64,000 nt of DNA from JBKBKN01 sp046294625 (GTDB lineage: Bacteria > Bacteroidota > Bacteroidia > M30B66): positions 7,836 to 71,835 of the forward strand of contig JBKBKN010000018.1 in NCBI GenBank assembly GCA_046294625.1, in the 5' to 3' direction. Both the position numbers and the translations under genes were made by a program. Below are positions 27,533 to 37,735 of this stretch, in pieces (position 1 is the first letter of the stretch; each line of letters begins with the position of its first letter). The notes under the pieces were generated by a model, which saw nothing but the letters and a program-made list of their open reading frames with translations, was not told where the DNA came from and did no database searches.

Positions 27533-29254
27533 TCAAAACCGTTTACTGTAGGTACCATAGCCAAAATATATCAACAAACCAAGTAAAAGCCACAAGGAGA
27601 AACCAATCCAGTTGCTAAGTCCAAGTTCGGTCATGAGGTAGAAGTTGGTAATCAAACCGAGCACTGGAATAAGAGAAAGCCTTTTGATGAATGACCGATA
27701 GGTTAGATAAATACTCATCACAATAAAAGCCAGAATCGGGATTTTGTGCTTAAAAACTTCCCACACAAAACTATTTTGATCATCGCCAAAATGAAAAAAA
27801 TTGACAATAGCATTAGGAGAAAGCCAGCTTATAACCATGATACCGGTCAAAAATAGTCCGGGCATAATATATTTGGCGTTTACGTAGGGAACCTTGAATC
27901 GCGCCAGTTTGGTGTCTCCTCTTCTGTCGAGTTCCAGCACGCCAGCGCAAACCAATACAAAGGCAAATAAGGTGCCTATACTCGTAAGATCAGTCACTTC
28001 TTGCAGATTCATGAATAATGCAGGAATGGCCACAAGAAAACCTGTAATTATTGTCGAGAACCAAGGGGTTCGGTATTTTGGATGTATTGCAGCAAACTTT
28101 TTTGGCAGCAATCCATCGCGACTCATGCTCATCCAGATACGGGGCTGTCCCAACTGAAACACCAGCAAAACTCCTGCAATAGCTATAATTGCAGAAACAG
28201 CTACTATACCTGAAATCCAGTGAATCTCGTGAAACTCAAAAACATAAGCCAGTGGGTCGCCAACCGCCAAGTTTTTGTAGTTAACCATTCCAGTGAGAAC
28301 CAATGCAATGACGATATACAAAACCGTGCAAATGGCCAAAGCGTAAATCATGGATAAGGGTAAATCGCGTTGCGGATTTTTGCATTCTTCTGCAGTAGTG
28401 CTTATAGCATCGAATCCGATATAAGCAAAGAAAACCGCTGATACTCCCTTTAGCACACCCGAAAGTCCATTAGGGGCGAAGGGGCTCCAGTTTTCCGGAT
28501 TCACATAAAAAGAACCAGCCACAATAACCAGAAAAATGACACAAAGTTTGAGAATTACCAACGCATTGGATGTGCGCTTTGATTCTTGTATGCCCACGAA
28601 GACAAGCCAGGTAATCAAAAATACAATCATGAGCGCCGGTACATCGGCAATGAATTTAAAACTGCCACTTCCAGGTGCGAGGCTCCATGCTGCGTGAGCA
28701 TCTAACAGATAAGCAGGAATATCTGCCACAGCTGTTCCCTGTGCCAGCATTTGGCCTACTTCATTAAATCCTCGATAAGCCGAAAGATAGTCCATGGTAA
28801 GAAATTCCGGGATTTTTATTCCCTTATTGGCCAATAAGCCATTCATGAATCCGGTAAAATAGTCGGACCAGGAAATGGCTACGGCTATGTTGCCAATGGC
28901 ATATTCCATAATCAGTGTCCAACCGATGATCCAGGCCATGAGTTCACCAAAAGCAACATAGGAGTACGTATATGCACTGCCACTTACCGGAACGGTTGAT
29001 GCAAATTGCGCGTAGCACATGGCCGAAAAAACACATGCAATAGCCGTGAAAACAAACAGAAAGGAAACCGCCGGACCACCAGCTGCACTTGCATTGCCAA
29101 TGGTGCTGAAAATACCTGCTCCAACAATAGCTGCTATACCAAAGAAGGTGAGGTCACGCAGTGTTAGGTTTTTGACCAGCCCATTTTCCTTCTGGTCTTC
29201 TACTTGCTGGAGAATGTCGCTGATTTGTTTCCGTTTGAATAGTTTTTCTTTCAT
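27533..29254 (-). CDS. APC-family amino acid permease
   Basis: 573 residues with at least 12 hydrophobic helices. The first helix carries the APC signature FGIAAIVGAGIFSTIG, which shapes the substrate site. Other family markers are FAYIGFDAISTTAEECKNPQRD and the later RIWMSMSRDGLLPKKFA. This subgroup (YfnA/cationic amino acid transporter-like) imports amino acids by proton symport or exchange at the inner membrane; the exact substrate cannot be read from sequence. The C-terminal two helices match the extended CAT-type form. It is 13 bases upstream of the TPR kinase gene on the same strand, so the two may be co-transcribed. Confidence 0.93.
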   Translation of the reverse strand: MKEKLFKRKQISDILQQVEDQKENGLVKNLTLRDLTFFGIAAIVGAGIFSTIGNASAAGGPAVSFLFVFTAIACVFSAMCYAQFASTVPVSGSAYTYSYVAFGELMAWIIGWTLIMEYAIGNIAVAISWSDYFTGFMNGLLANKGIKIPEFLTMDYLSAYRGFNEVGQMLAQGTAVADIPAYLLDAHAAWSLAPGSGSFKFIADVPALMIVFLITWLVFVGIQESKRTSNALVILKLCVIFLVIVAGSFYVNPENWSPFAPNGLSGVLKGVSAVFFAYIGFDAISTTAEECKNPQRDLPLSMIYALAICTVLYIVIALVLTGMVNYKNLAVGDPLAYVFEFHEIHWISGIVAVSAIIAIAGVLLVFQLGQPRIWMSMSRDGLLPKKFAAIHPKYRTPWFSTIITGFLVAIPALFMNLQEVTDLTSIGTLFAFVLVCAGVLELDRRGDTKLARFKVPYVNAKYIMPGLFLTGIMVISWLSPNAIVNFFHFGDDQNSFVWEVFKHKIPILAFIVMSIYLTYRSFIKRLSLIPVLGLITNFYLMTELGLSNWIGFSLWLLLGLLIYFGYGTYSKRF

Positions 29255-29299
29255 TCCAATGGCTTAGGTTTTGCAATACTACTGTTTTTTATTATGATC

Positions 29300-30838
29300 T
29301 CATCCGGCCCAATTTTCACGGTCGAGGCTGCGCATTTGGATGGCTTCGGCAAGGTGGGCAGTTTTGATGTCTGCACTTGCATCCAAATCGGCAATGGTCC
29401 TGGCTACTTTTAAAATTCTGTCATATGCTCTGGCCGAAAGCGACAATCGTTCCATAGCTGTTTTGAGCAGTTGAATGCCGGTTTGATCGATTTTGCAATA
29501 AGTTTTAATGAGCTTGGAGCCCATTTGTGCGTTACAGTATATGCCTTCTTTTTCATTGAAGCGTGCTTCCTGTATATCTCTGGCCTTAACGACTCTGGCT
29601 CTGATAGACTCACTTTTTTCGGCAGGTCGTTGGCTCGAAAGTTCATCGAATTTAATCGGCGTAACTTCAATGTGTAGATCGATGCGGTCGAGCAGGGGAC
29701 CTGAGATTTTGTTGAGGTATTTTTGTACAGTTCCCGGCGGACAGACGCACTCTTTTTCCGGATGGTTATAGTATCCACAAGGACATGGATTCATGGAAGC
29801 AATTAGCATAAAACTTGCAGGATAGTCAACCGAGAATTTTGCCCTTGATATGGTCACAACCCGATCTTCGAGAGGTTGACGCATCACTTCAAGCACAGTG
29901 CGTTTAAATTCAGGCAATTCGTCGAGAAATAGCACGCCATTGTGCGCTAGCGAAATTTCACCCGGCTGAGGGTGCGCTCCACCGCCTACCAATGCCACAT
30001 CGCTGATGGTGTGGTGTGGCGCTCTGAAAGGACGTTGTGCCATTAGGGAGGCATGTTGCCCCATGCGACCTGCAACGGAGTGGATTTTTGTGGTTTCTAA
30101 TGCTTCGTGTAAGGTAAATGGGGGTAAAATTGTCGGAAGCCGTTTGGCAAGCATGGTTTTGCCAGCTCCAGGCGGACCGATCAGAATCAGGTTGTGCCCA
30201 CCGGCAGCAGCGATCTCCATGGCACGTTTAATGTTTTCCTGCCCTTTTACATCGGCAAAATCGACATCAGTCTCGGCTTGCCGGGTGGCAAATTCTTCGC
30301 GTGTGTTTACGGTAATTCTATCTAATTCCTTGTTGCCATTCAAAAATTCAGCCACATCGAAGATGTTGTCAGCGCCATAAACTTCCAGATCACTAACTAT
30401 TGCAGCTTCACGCGCATTTTGCTTTGGCAAAATAAAACCTTTAAATTTTTCACTTCTCGCCTGAATGGCAATAGGAAGAGCACCTTTTATCGGTTGCAAT
30501 CCTCCATCGAGCGAAAGCTCACCCATAATGATAAATTCTTCGAGTCGATCTGCTTTGATTTGTTCTGAAGCTGCAAGAATGCCAATAGCAATCGTGAGAT
30601 CATAGGCAGAGCCTTCTTTGCGTATGTCTGCCGGAGCCATATTGATGACAATTTTGCGTCCCGGCATTCGGTATCCTGAGCTGTTCAATGCCGATTCGAT
30701 CCGTTGTTGACTCTCCTTGACAGCATTGTCAGGTAAACCAACTAAGAAAAACTTTACGCCTTGTGCTATATTCACCTCTACCGTTATGGTAGTGGCTTTA
30801 ATGCCAAATACTGCACTTCCAAAGGTTTTTACGAGCAT
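29300..30838 (-). CDS. YifB/ComM-family Mg-chelatase-like AAA+ ATPase
   Basis: 512 residues. The N-terminal Lon-protease-like/ChlI domain (about 1-170, with FLVGLPDNAVKESQQR) is followed by the AAA+ core: Walker A GPPGAGKTMLAKRLP, Walker B GVLFLDELPEF, the LIASMNPCPCGYYNHPE sensor region with clustered Cys, and a C-terminal helical domain (LSARAYDRILKVARTIADL). In competent bacteria ComM is a hexameric helicase that aids branch migration of incoming DNA. Its role in Bacteroidota is inferred. Single gene with 45 bases to the permease downstream. Confidence 0.95.
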   Translation of the reverse strand: MLVKTFGSAVFGIKATTITVEVNIAQGVKFFLVGLPDNAVKESQQRIESALNSSGYRMPGRKIVINMAPADIRKEGSAYDLTIAIGILAASEQIKADRLEEFIIMGELSLDGGLQPIKGALPIAIQARSEKFKGFILPKQNAREAAIVSDLEVYGADNIFDVAEFLNGNKELDRITVNTREEFATRQAETDVDFADVKGQENIKRAMEIAAAGGHNLILIGPPGAGKTMLAKRLPTILPPFTLHEALETTKIHSVAGRMGQHASLMAQRPFRAPHHTISDVALVGGGAHPQPGEISLAHNGVLFLDELPEFKRTVLEVMRQPLEDRVVTISRAKFSVDYPASFMLIASMNPCPCGYYNHPEKECVCPPGTVQKYLNKISGPLLDRIDLHIEVTPIKFDELSSQRPAEKSESIRARVVKARDIQEARFNEKEGIYCNAQMGSKLIKTYCKIDQTGIQLLKTAMERLSLSARAYDRILKVARTIADLDASADIKTAHLAEAIQMRSLDRENWAG

Positions 30839-31019
30839 GTTGCAAATATTGCTTATTTTACCTAAAAATCATCCTTAAGAATCGATTTTTGGCAAATTTG
30901 ATGCATGCAGACTAAACTATTAATAGACAAATGGCATGTCGAGTAGATAGTAGCCACACTGAAGTGCTTAGATAGGAGCAGTTAAATAAAAATGTTTTGA
31001 AAATTTTATTGCAGGTGTT

Positions 31020-31409
31020 TTATTTGGAAAGCTTAGCGATTAATTCTTCCAATTTTGATTGGGAAAGCGGTTTGGAAATAAAATCAATCACATTGCTATA
31101 AAGCGACGATTTCTTTTTGTCTGCCGGATCGATTGAAGATGTTAAAATAACTATGGGGACTTGAGTAATCAGATGCTCATCTTTCAATAGATCAAGAAAT
31201 TCCCACCCGTCCATGATGGGCATATTGAGATCAAGCAGAATAATATCGGGAAGTGCAACTGTTCCATTTTTCAAATCATTGTATGCTTCTTCGGGTTTGG
31301 TGTAGCTGTCAATATTTTTGATACTGCTAAATTGATTGATCACGAGCTTAGCCAGAAAAATCACAACTTCATCATCGTCGATAATCATTAAACGGTCAAT
31401 TTGCTTCAT
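31020..31409 (-). CDS. Single-domain response regulator
   Basis: 129 residues, one receiver domain with no output domain. Visible: acidic pocket DDDE (about 11-14), phospho-acceptor Asp60 in LLDLNMP, Thr90 in VILTSS and Lys113 in ISKPLS. Its start overlaps the 3' end of the PAS kinase gene by 14 bases, so the two are translationally coupled and very likely partners. Receivers of this sort pass phosphate to other proteins or act by protein contact. Confidence 0.92.
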   Translation of the reverse strand: MKQIDRLMIIDDDEVVIFLAKLVINQFSSIKNIDSYTKPEEAYNDLKNGTVALPDIILLDLNMPIMDGWEFLDLLKDEHLITQVPIVILTSSIDPADKKKSSLYSNVIDFISKPLSQSKLEELIAKLSK

Positions 31410-34400
31410 ACAAGTTTATTTTGAAAGTAGTTCCTACTTCGATTTCGCTCTCTACTTCAATGGTGCCGCCCATTGCTTCCACTTGTGCTTTTGTGATAAA
31501 CAAGCCCATTCCTTTGGCATCTTTATTTCCATGAAAGGTTTTGAACATGCCGAAGATTTTATCTTTCACACGGTTCATATCGATGCCTCGGCCATTGTCA
31601 CTTACTGTAATTGTTTTTACACCATTATTACTTTTGAGACCAAATGTAATTTTTATAGGTCTTGATTCGGCGCGATACTTGATAGCATTGGTCATGAGAT
31701 TGAGCAAAATGCTTTCCAAATACGCTATATTAGCATAAACGGTTTCTTCATCACCAATTTCTATATTGCATTCAGCTTCCGCCTTGTCGAAAAGCAACTG
31801 AATGCCTGACTTAATGCGTTCAATCTCGTTTTTTAATGGGATGTTTGAATAGACCAATTCTTTGTTTTCTTGTATATCGAGAATCAAGCTAAGATTTTGA
31901 ATCGTGTCATCGAGGCTTTCTGCCGTTTCTTTAATCATATTCAAGAAATGATTCCTTTGTGCTACATTGTTTAGGTCGATATAGCTTGTCAAACCAAGCA
32001 AATTGGCTACATGTGAACGGATGTTGTGTGAAACGATGTAATTGAAATTGAGCAGTTTTTTGTTTTGATTGTCGGTGATTTCAAGCAACTTTTCGAGGTG
32101 CTCCTGCTTTTTGATGAGCTCTGTGAAGTCAACCCCTACACAAAGCATTTCTGTGAAATTTCCTTCTGCATCAAACAGCGCCTTGAACTCCCACTTCGAA
32201 GTGTACACCTCTCCATGGTTAGATGGTTTTCTTATAACTACCGGAATTGAGCGTCCTGGATTAGCCACACAAATATTTACTGCTTCTGCACACGCTTTGT
32301 GATCTTCTTGAATGATGCTATGAAGTATATTCTTGCCAATCGCATCATCTCCTTTCAGGAAGGTTTTTTTAAAAAATTCATTCACAAAAGTGTAGTTTCC
32401 ATGAACATCTGTTTTGATAATGAATATCGATTGATTTTCTACCAGCGTTTTATAAAAATCTGCTAACAATTTAGCCTGCAATTCGGAATCTTTCAGTTTT
32501 TGTTGCGCTTCTTTTTCTTTGGTGATGTCGTGCGATATGCCGACCACGCTATGGATATTTCCTGATTCATCAAAAACCGGCACATTGACCACGCCAACTG
32601 TAAATGTTTCTCCAAGTTTGTTGGCCACCAATGATTCTCCTATATATTTTTCCCCCTTTTGAAGCTTTGCAATAATTTTCGATGCTTCATTTCTATAATC
32701 GGGCGAAGGAGTAACTTCCAACAGATCTTTCCCGAGCACTTCTTCTTGTTTCCATAAGTAAAGATCTTCCGCAGCTTTATTCCAGTATATAATCTTATTT
32801 TCTGGATTGATGGCAATTACCGCCTGACCAATTTGGTCGAGCATGTAGGAGTGAAATTTTAATTGCTCTTGATAAATTTTTCTAACGTTAATATCTTGAA
32901 TTGCTCCGAATAGCCTGACGCATTTACCATCGCGCATTTCTGCTTTACCAATCGAACGAACCCAGATTTCTCTTCCTGTTGCAGTAATTAGCTTTGATTC
33001 TACTTGCCAGGCTTGCCCGGTCTTCATTCCCTCTTCAACCGAAGCCCTGATTAGCTCTCTGTCTGGCCCTTCTTTGTAAAAATTAATGGCCGTTTCTAGT
33101 TGAGGTTCAAATTCAGCAGGCAAATCGTGAATCGTTTTTGTTACCTCGGTCCAGCTCAATTTATTTTTTATCAGATCTAATTCCCATCCACCTACTTTGG
33201 CAAGTTTACTACTCGATTCTATTAATTCTTTGTATTGTTTAAGCTTAGCTTCTGACAATTTTTTCTCTGTGATATCATTAGCAATGGTTCCCACCCAAAC
33301 TCTGTCCGGAAGCGGTATAGGAAATTTGCGTACATGAATAAATTTATCATTCAATTCGTAAACACTTTCAGTATTCAATTTGCCGCTCAATATTTCCTTA
33401 TCTCTTTTATGAAATTCAAGGCACAATTCGGCATCAAAAAAATCTGAATCAGACTTTCCAATCAACCCTTGTTTATCGGCTGCATAAAATCGGCAGAAGG
33501 CATCATTTACTTCGACATACTTAAGATTTTCGTCTTTAATAGAAATGAGCTCACCTGATGCATTCATAAAGTCTTGTAGTAATCGGTTGGTTTTGTCGAT
33601 TTCTGCTTCTGAGCTGATGAGCGCGTCAATATTGCGGATTACACACAAATAGCCTTTATGCGCTTTATTGGATTGTTCAATTTTAGAAACCGCGATTTCA
33701 AAATAGCTTGTTTTGTTATTCAGGATTATAGGGAGTCTTTCCGTTGTCTGACCGGGTGCTTTAGCCTCCTCCAGATTTTTAATTACATGCTGTATTCTTA
33801 CTGAAATGTTTCCCGGAAGTCCAATGTCGGCTATGTTCTGTGGAATTTCCTTTTGATAATTAATTGAGAATTTATCGTCCAGATTTTCGCCAAAGAGTTC
33901 TTCAACAAACAAATCATTATCCAACACAACCACATAGTCGCCATATTGCGCGATGATATTCTTAAATCTTTTGTTCGATTCTTGTAAGGCGCTTTCACGC
34001 TCTCTTTCTTTTGTAATATAAGTATGCGCACCAATGATTTTTTGGGGATTTCCCTGTTCATCATCAATCACCAGTCCCTTGCACCTAATCCAGGTAGGAT
34101 TTCCATTGGCATGTTTATAGCGAACTTCGTATGTAAAGTTTTTTCTTTTGCCCGAGGCAATATCCTGAAATAGTTGATTGACTACTTGCCTATCCTCCGG
34201 GAATAAGAGGTTTTGCCATGGGTTTTTATCGTTTGCAAGTTCGGATTCCTGATATCCTAGGGTGTCCCAAAATCGTGAACTGACAAATGATTGTTGCGTA
34301 TTGATATCCATACACCACAATCCATCTAAAACATCGGCTTGAATAAAATTAAAAATAGCTTCATTGCCCATCCAGAAAGTCTGAAATTCTGATTGGTTTG

Positions 34401-34419
34401 GCTTGGTCTCCATATTCAA
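31396..34419 (-). CDS. Multi-PAS hybrid-type sensor histidine kinase
   Basis: 1007 residues, cytoplasmic (no membrane helix or signal seen). At least five PAS/PAC modules are visible: about 20-140 (WCMDINTQQSFVS, YEVRYKHANGNPTWI), about 280-395, about 400-520, about 525-645 (QAVIAINPENKIIYWNKAA) and about 655-780. The kinase core begins near 790 with SHNIRSHVANLLGL as His box, then N box NLMTNAIKYRAE, G1 VSDNGRGID and G2 AKGMGLFI. The His box differs from the usual H-E/D-L-R-T/N-P but is typical of a Bacteroidota subgroup. Partner is the overlapping receiver gene. ATG at 34419 or 34413. Confidence 0.92.
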   Translation of the reverse strand: MNMETKPNQSEFQTFWMGNEAIFNFIQADVLDGLWCMDINTQQSFVSSRFWDTLGYQESELANDKNPWQNLLFPEDRQVVNQLFQDIASGKRKNFTYEVRYKHANGNPTWIRCKGLVIDDEQGNPQKIIGAHTYITKERERESALQESNKRFKNIIAQYGDYVVVLDNDLFVEELFGENLDDKFSINYQKEIPQNIADIGLPGNISVRIQHVIKNLEEAKAPGQTTERLPIILNNKTSYFEIAVSKIEQSNKAHKGYLCVIRNIDALISSEAEIDKTNRLLQDFMNASGELISIKDENLKYVEVNDAFCRFYAADKQGLIGKSDSDFFDAELCLEFHKRDKEILSGKLNTESVYELNDKFIHVRKFPIPLPDRVWVGTIANDITEKKLSEAKLKQYKELIESSSKLAKVGGWELDLIKNKLSWTEVTKTIHDLPAEFEPQLETAINFYKEGPDRELIRASVEEGMKTGQAWQVESKLITATGREIWVRSIGKAEMRDGKCVRLFGAIQDINVRKIYQEQLKFHSYMLDQIGQAVIAINPENKIIYWNKAAEDLYLWKQEEVLGKDLLEVTPSPDYRNEASKIIAKLQKGEKYIGESLVANKLGETFTVGVVNVPVFDESGNIHSVVGISHDITKEKEAQQKLKDSELQAKLLADFYKTLVENQSIFIIKTDVHGNYTFVNEFFKKTFLKGDDAIGKNILHSIIQEDHKACAEAVNICVANPGRSIPVVIRKPSNHGEVYTSKWEFKALFDAEGNFTEMLCVGVDFTELIKKQEHLEKLLEITDNQNKKLLNFNYIVSHNIRSHVANLLGLTSYIDLNNVAQRNHFLNMIKETAESLDDTIQNLSLILDIQENKELVYSNIPLKNEIERIKSGIQLLFDKAEAECNIEIGDEETVYANIAYLESILLNLMTNAIKYRAESRPIKITFGLKSNNGVKTITVSDNGRGIDMNRVKDKIFGMFKTFHGNKDAKGMGLFITKAQVEAMGGTIEVESEIEVGTTFKINLYEAN

Positions 34420-34476
34420 AAAATATTGAATTTCTGATGATTACCTGGATGTTGTCTCTCTCTTCACACTAACTAT

Positions 34477-34484
34477 CAAAGATA
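34477..34484 (-). promoter_or_regulatory. Promoter -7 element for PAS kinase
   Basis: On the minus strand TATCTTTG, matching TAnnTTTG, about 58 bases before the kinase ATG. The -33 element is not clear at the expected distance. Confidence 0.45.
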
Positions 34485-34625
34485 CATTTTTAAACATATC
34501 AAACAGTTGACCGCGATAAATTTAAAATTGAACAGCTTTGTTTTACTTTTTGCCAGCATTAGTTCAATAATCAAGCATTCGGATAAGTCAGATTAGGCAA
34601 TTAACATATCATCACTCACGGTAAC

Positions 34626-35267
34626 TTAGTACTTTAGAAATGGATTGTATAATCGTTCATGCCCAATGGTGGTAGATGGGCCATGCCCTGAATAAACAAT
34701 GTAATCGTCTGATAAACAAAGAAGTTTATCGTGAATACTCTTTAGTAGCGTATCCATATTCCCTCCCGGCAGATCGGTACGGCCTACGCTTTCTCTAAAA
34801 ATGACGTCTCCTGCAATCACAAATTTCTGTGCATGCGATATGATGGAAAGCTCGCCAGGAGCATGCCCGGGGGTTAATACCAGCTCTAGTTTTTCATCTC
34901 CAAGGCTTAATTCATCCTTTTCGTTCAGAAAATGAGTTGGTTCTGGTTGAGTTTCGGAATGGATGCCCCACATGTGCCCATAGTTCTCCACAGCTTGAAG
35001 CAGCGGTAATTCTAAAAGATGAAATTCGGGCAAAAGCCCATATTGACGATGCACGTAGGGATTACCCAATACATGGTCAATATGACAATGGGTATTAATC
35101 AATCTAATAGGCTTCAGCTTGCGTTCTTCAATGAAGGCAGAAAGTGCTTGCTTTTCCAATGGAGCATAGCAACCCGGATCTATGATGAAGGCATCGCCAT
35201 TGTCGTGATAGATGATATAGGTATTTTCGTGAAAGGGGTTAAACGTAAAAGCTTCGATATGCAACAT
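34626..35267 (-). CDS. MBL-fold hydrolase, glyoxalase II-like
   Basis: 213 residues, no signal peptide. The zinc motif NTHCHIDHVLGN (HxHxDH form) and further ligands in LVLTPGHAPGEL and FVIAGDVIF are present, and the last His in YIVYSGHGPSTTIGHE. This is the short YcbL-like form that lacks the C-terminal substrate domain of true glyoxalase II. Substrate is therefore open: a thioester such as S-lactoylglutathione analogues, or persulfide, are possibilities. Single gene; 14 bases upstream is the terminator of the preceding gene. Confidence 0.9.
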   Translation of the reverse strand: MLHIEAFTFNPFHENTYIIYHDNGDAFIIDPGCYAPLEKQALSAFIEERKLKPIRLINTHCHIDHVLGNPYVHRQYGLLPEFHLLELPLLQAVENYGHMWGIHSETQPEPTHFLNEKDELSLGDEKLELVLTPGHAPGELSIISHAQKFVIAGDVIFRESVGRTDLPGGNMDTLLKSIHDKLLCLSDDYIVYSGHGPSTTIGHERLYNPFLKY

Positions 35268-35280
35268 GGTGCAGCAAAAA

Positions 35281-35314
35281 TAGCTAAGGCAGTTTGAATA
35301 ACCTGCCTTAGCTA
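35281..35314 (-). terminator. Terminator after the lysyl-oxidase-like gene
   Basis: A 12-bp stem (35281-35292 with 35303-35314), loop of 10 bases, followed on the minus strand by TTTTT. It separates the T9SS gene from the MBL gene. Confidence 0.85.
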
Positions 35315-35337
35315 TTGAAAATAAGCAAATGGGCTTA

Positions 35338-37632
35338 TTAGTGTATAATTAGCTTTTTGGTATATGGACTTTGATCTACAATCATTCGCAGCGTGTAGAT
35401 GCCCGCTGCAATTTCACCCTGATAAAAGTCTTTGGTGTATTTGCCACGCAAACTACCCAACTGCTCATTGTAAATTATTCTGCCAAGGCCATCAATGATT
35501 TGAAGCTGTATGCGGTGCTCGTTTTTGGTTTCGAATTTTAGTTGAAAATTGCCATTGTTAGGGTTAGGGAAGAGTTGTAAGCCAGGTTTATCTGCATCAA
35601 GACCGGCAATATTGACAGATGTTTCAACCATCACGGTCGTTTCCACAACATTGTTGCAGCCATTGGCATCGGTAAATGAATAGGTGATGGTGTAAGGTCC
35701 GCCAACTCCGGCTAATGCAGGGTCGAACACCCCATCAATCACACCCGTACCGCTGAATGTACCGCCTGCGGGTGTGCCAACCAATGTAATTGGGGCATCG
35801 GTTTCGTCAACTGTTGGAGGTAAATTGTTGATGCTGCCATTTTCAATAACATTCACCACTGCCACCACAGGTGTCCGGTTACCTACACAAAGACTGTTTT
35901 CAAGCTGAACCTCCCAATCGTAGAAATAGTAGTAGAAACGATTGCCCCCTGATGAGTTTTTGATACTAAGCACACCGGGTACTTCATAAGGGAAGGTGGC
36001 ACAATCCTGATTTCGGAATAGACCCGGGTTGGAATTAGCCTCGATAGTAAAGTTTTGTCCTGCAGGAATATTAAAGTTTAATTCAACACGACTAATTCCC
36101 TGCGGAATGAATACTGTTGCGCTTGCCACAACAGCCTGAAAATCATTTTTCACGGTGATGGTTCGGTTGCCATCGCTATTGGCATTCACCAATACTGATT
36201 TTAAGGTAAATGGTGTTTCCACATCAAAGATCAACCATTGATTGTTGGATGAAAAATTACCACTGCAAATATTGGTATTGGGCGGCCCTACTCTGTAGTT
36301 TGGTCCTTCAATTTCGGTGGAATATTGAACATAATAAGTTGTTGTGCTTGCAATCGTTGGTGTGTTGTATGTATTGCCTACATTAAGCAACGTGCCACCA
36401 ACTGGAGCGCTGTACCACTCTAGTCGTTCGGGGTCGCCTTCTGCAAAAAGCGTAGCTGAACCACTTCCACATATCGTATCACCCGAAGTAATTGGCGCAT
36501 CACTTAGTCCCCCAACGATAACCGTGAAGGGCTCAGATGTGGCAGTGCCACAATAATCAACGATGGTAACAGAATATTCACCTGGTTCGTGCACAACGAT
36601 TTTTTGTGTGGTAGCACCAGTTGACCAAAGATAGCTAAGTCCAGCTTTTGCAGTTAGTTCAATGCTGTCTCCGAAACAAATTTGATTGGGTTTATTAGAA
36701 TAAATTTTTGCAGACGCGTTGCCGGGCTCATTTTGTTGCGTTAGGGTAAAAGGCACGGCGGTGTAGTTATTGTCTTCATTGCTTTCTAAGAAGTGGTTTA
36801 AAGGGTCTACTTCCACCACTATCCAGTAATCGCCATTACAAATGTCGGGGGGAATGTCAATCCACATCATATCGAGAGATTCACTATAAATATCCGTATA
36901 ACCTGAAGAAATTCCCTGAATAACAGGCGAGCAATTGTAGGAGCCCCCACCAAGCCCAAAGTTGGGAAAATTGGCATTGAGTAGTCCTGTACCTCCAAGA
37001 TAAACCGTATTGTCTGTTCTGCAATGATTAGGATAGGTTGAACAGCTTCCATAATCCATTAAACAAAAGCCGATTTTTGCGCCTTTACCAACGATGTCCC
37101 ATTTTCTGGGATCCGGCTCATTATCATCTTTAATGCGAAGCGTAAAAACACACCAATCATCCACATGGTTGTGATTGTGCGTAGGGTGATAGGTCATGGC
37201 TCCTGACCAGCGGTCGTAAAAGCCCATCAAATCACCACTTTTCTGATAAATTCTTTGTTTAATCAAATTTCTTGGAGGCGTTCCATTGGGGCAGTTTCCG
37301 GGATTGGTGGACTGAAAAGTGTCGGTTCCACACACATAATAATTGCTGCCCAATACTGTAAAGGGACCAAAACCAATATTAGGTGTTGAACCTGTAACAC
37401 GCAGGCGCGCATCGTTTCCACTGCAAGGTGGGTTGCAAACCTGTGGGTATTCGTTGGGGCCTCCTGCATAGTTCAGAATTGCCCACCAAGAAATATCAAT
37501 ATCCGGTAATAAATCGCAGTCCGTAGATCCATCTTCACATACACATCCAGCGGCATTGTTGGTGTTGCACGGCTGGGCAACAAGTTGAAATGCTGAAAAT
37601 GTAGAAAGTATTCCGAGTAAAAGTTTACGCAT
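35338..37632 (-). CDS. T9SS protein with lysyl-oxidase-like domain
   Basis: 764 residues. A signal peptide (about 1-19, SAFQLVAQ) leads into a domain (about 40-297) that matches lysyl oxidase: copper ligands His152, His154 and His156 in THNHNHVDDW, Lys186 in GKGAKIGFCLMDY, the segment QGISSGYTDIYSESLD with Tyr249, and NGDYWIVVEVDP followed by ESNEDNN. In animal enzymes the equivalent Lys and Tyr form the lysine tyrosylquinone cofactor. Then come Ig-like modules, a region with paired Cys, and a T9SS type A domain (about 690-764, LFPNPNNGNFQLKF). Probable role: oxidation of lysine amines in surface or matrix proteins; this is inferred. It stands alone. Confidence 0.85.
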   Translation of the reverse strand: MRKLLLGILSTFSAFQLVAQPCNTNNAAGCVCEDGSTDCDLLPDIDISWWAILNYAGGPNEYPQVCNPPCSGNDARLRVTGSTPNIGFGPFTVLGSNYYVCGTDTFQSTNPGNCPNGTPPRNLIKQRIYQKSGDLMGFYDRWSGAMTYHPTHNHNHVDDWCVFTLRIKDDNEPDPRKWDIVGKGAKIGFCLMDYGSCSTYPNHCRTDNTVYLGGTGLLNANFPNFGLGGGSYNCSPVIQGISSGYTDIYSESLDMMWIDIPPDICNGDYWIVVEVDPLNHFLESNEDNNYTAVPFTLTQQNEPGNASAKIYSNKPNQICFGDSIELTAKAGLSYLWSTGATTQKIVVHEPGEYSVTIVDYCGTATSEPFTVIVGGLSDAPITSGDTICGSGSATLFAEGDPERLEWYSAPVGGTLLNVGNTYNTPTIASTTTYYVQYSTEIEGPNYRVGPPNTNICSGNFSSNNQWLIFDVETPFTLKSVLVNANSDGNRTITVKNDFQAVVASATVFIPQGISRVELNFNIPAGQNFTIEANSNPGLFRNQDCATFPYEVPGVLSIKNSSGGNRFYYYFYDWEVQLENSLCVGNRTPVVAVVNVIENGSINNLPPTVDETDAPITLVGTPAGGTFSGTGVIDGVFDPALAGVGGPYTITYSFTDANGCNNVVETTVMVETSVNIAGLDADKPGLQLFPNPNNGNFQLKFETKNEHRIQLQIIDGLGRIIYNEQLGSLRGKYTKDFYQGEIAAGIYTLRMIVDQSPYTKKLIIH

Positions 37633-37735
37633 AAATTAAATTCAAATTAAAGGCTAAGTTAGTTTTTTTGTAATTCAATTACCATACCATCATATTATTT
37701 TCAGGCTGTATCTTCGTGGCCTATGTAACTCTATT

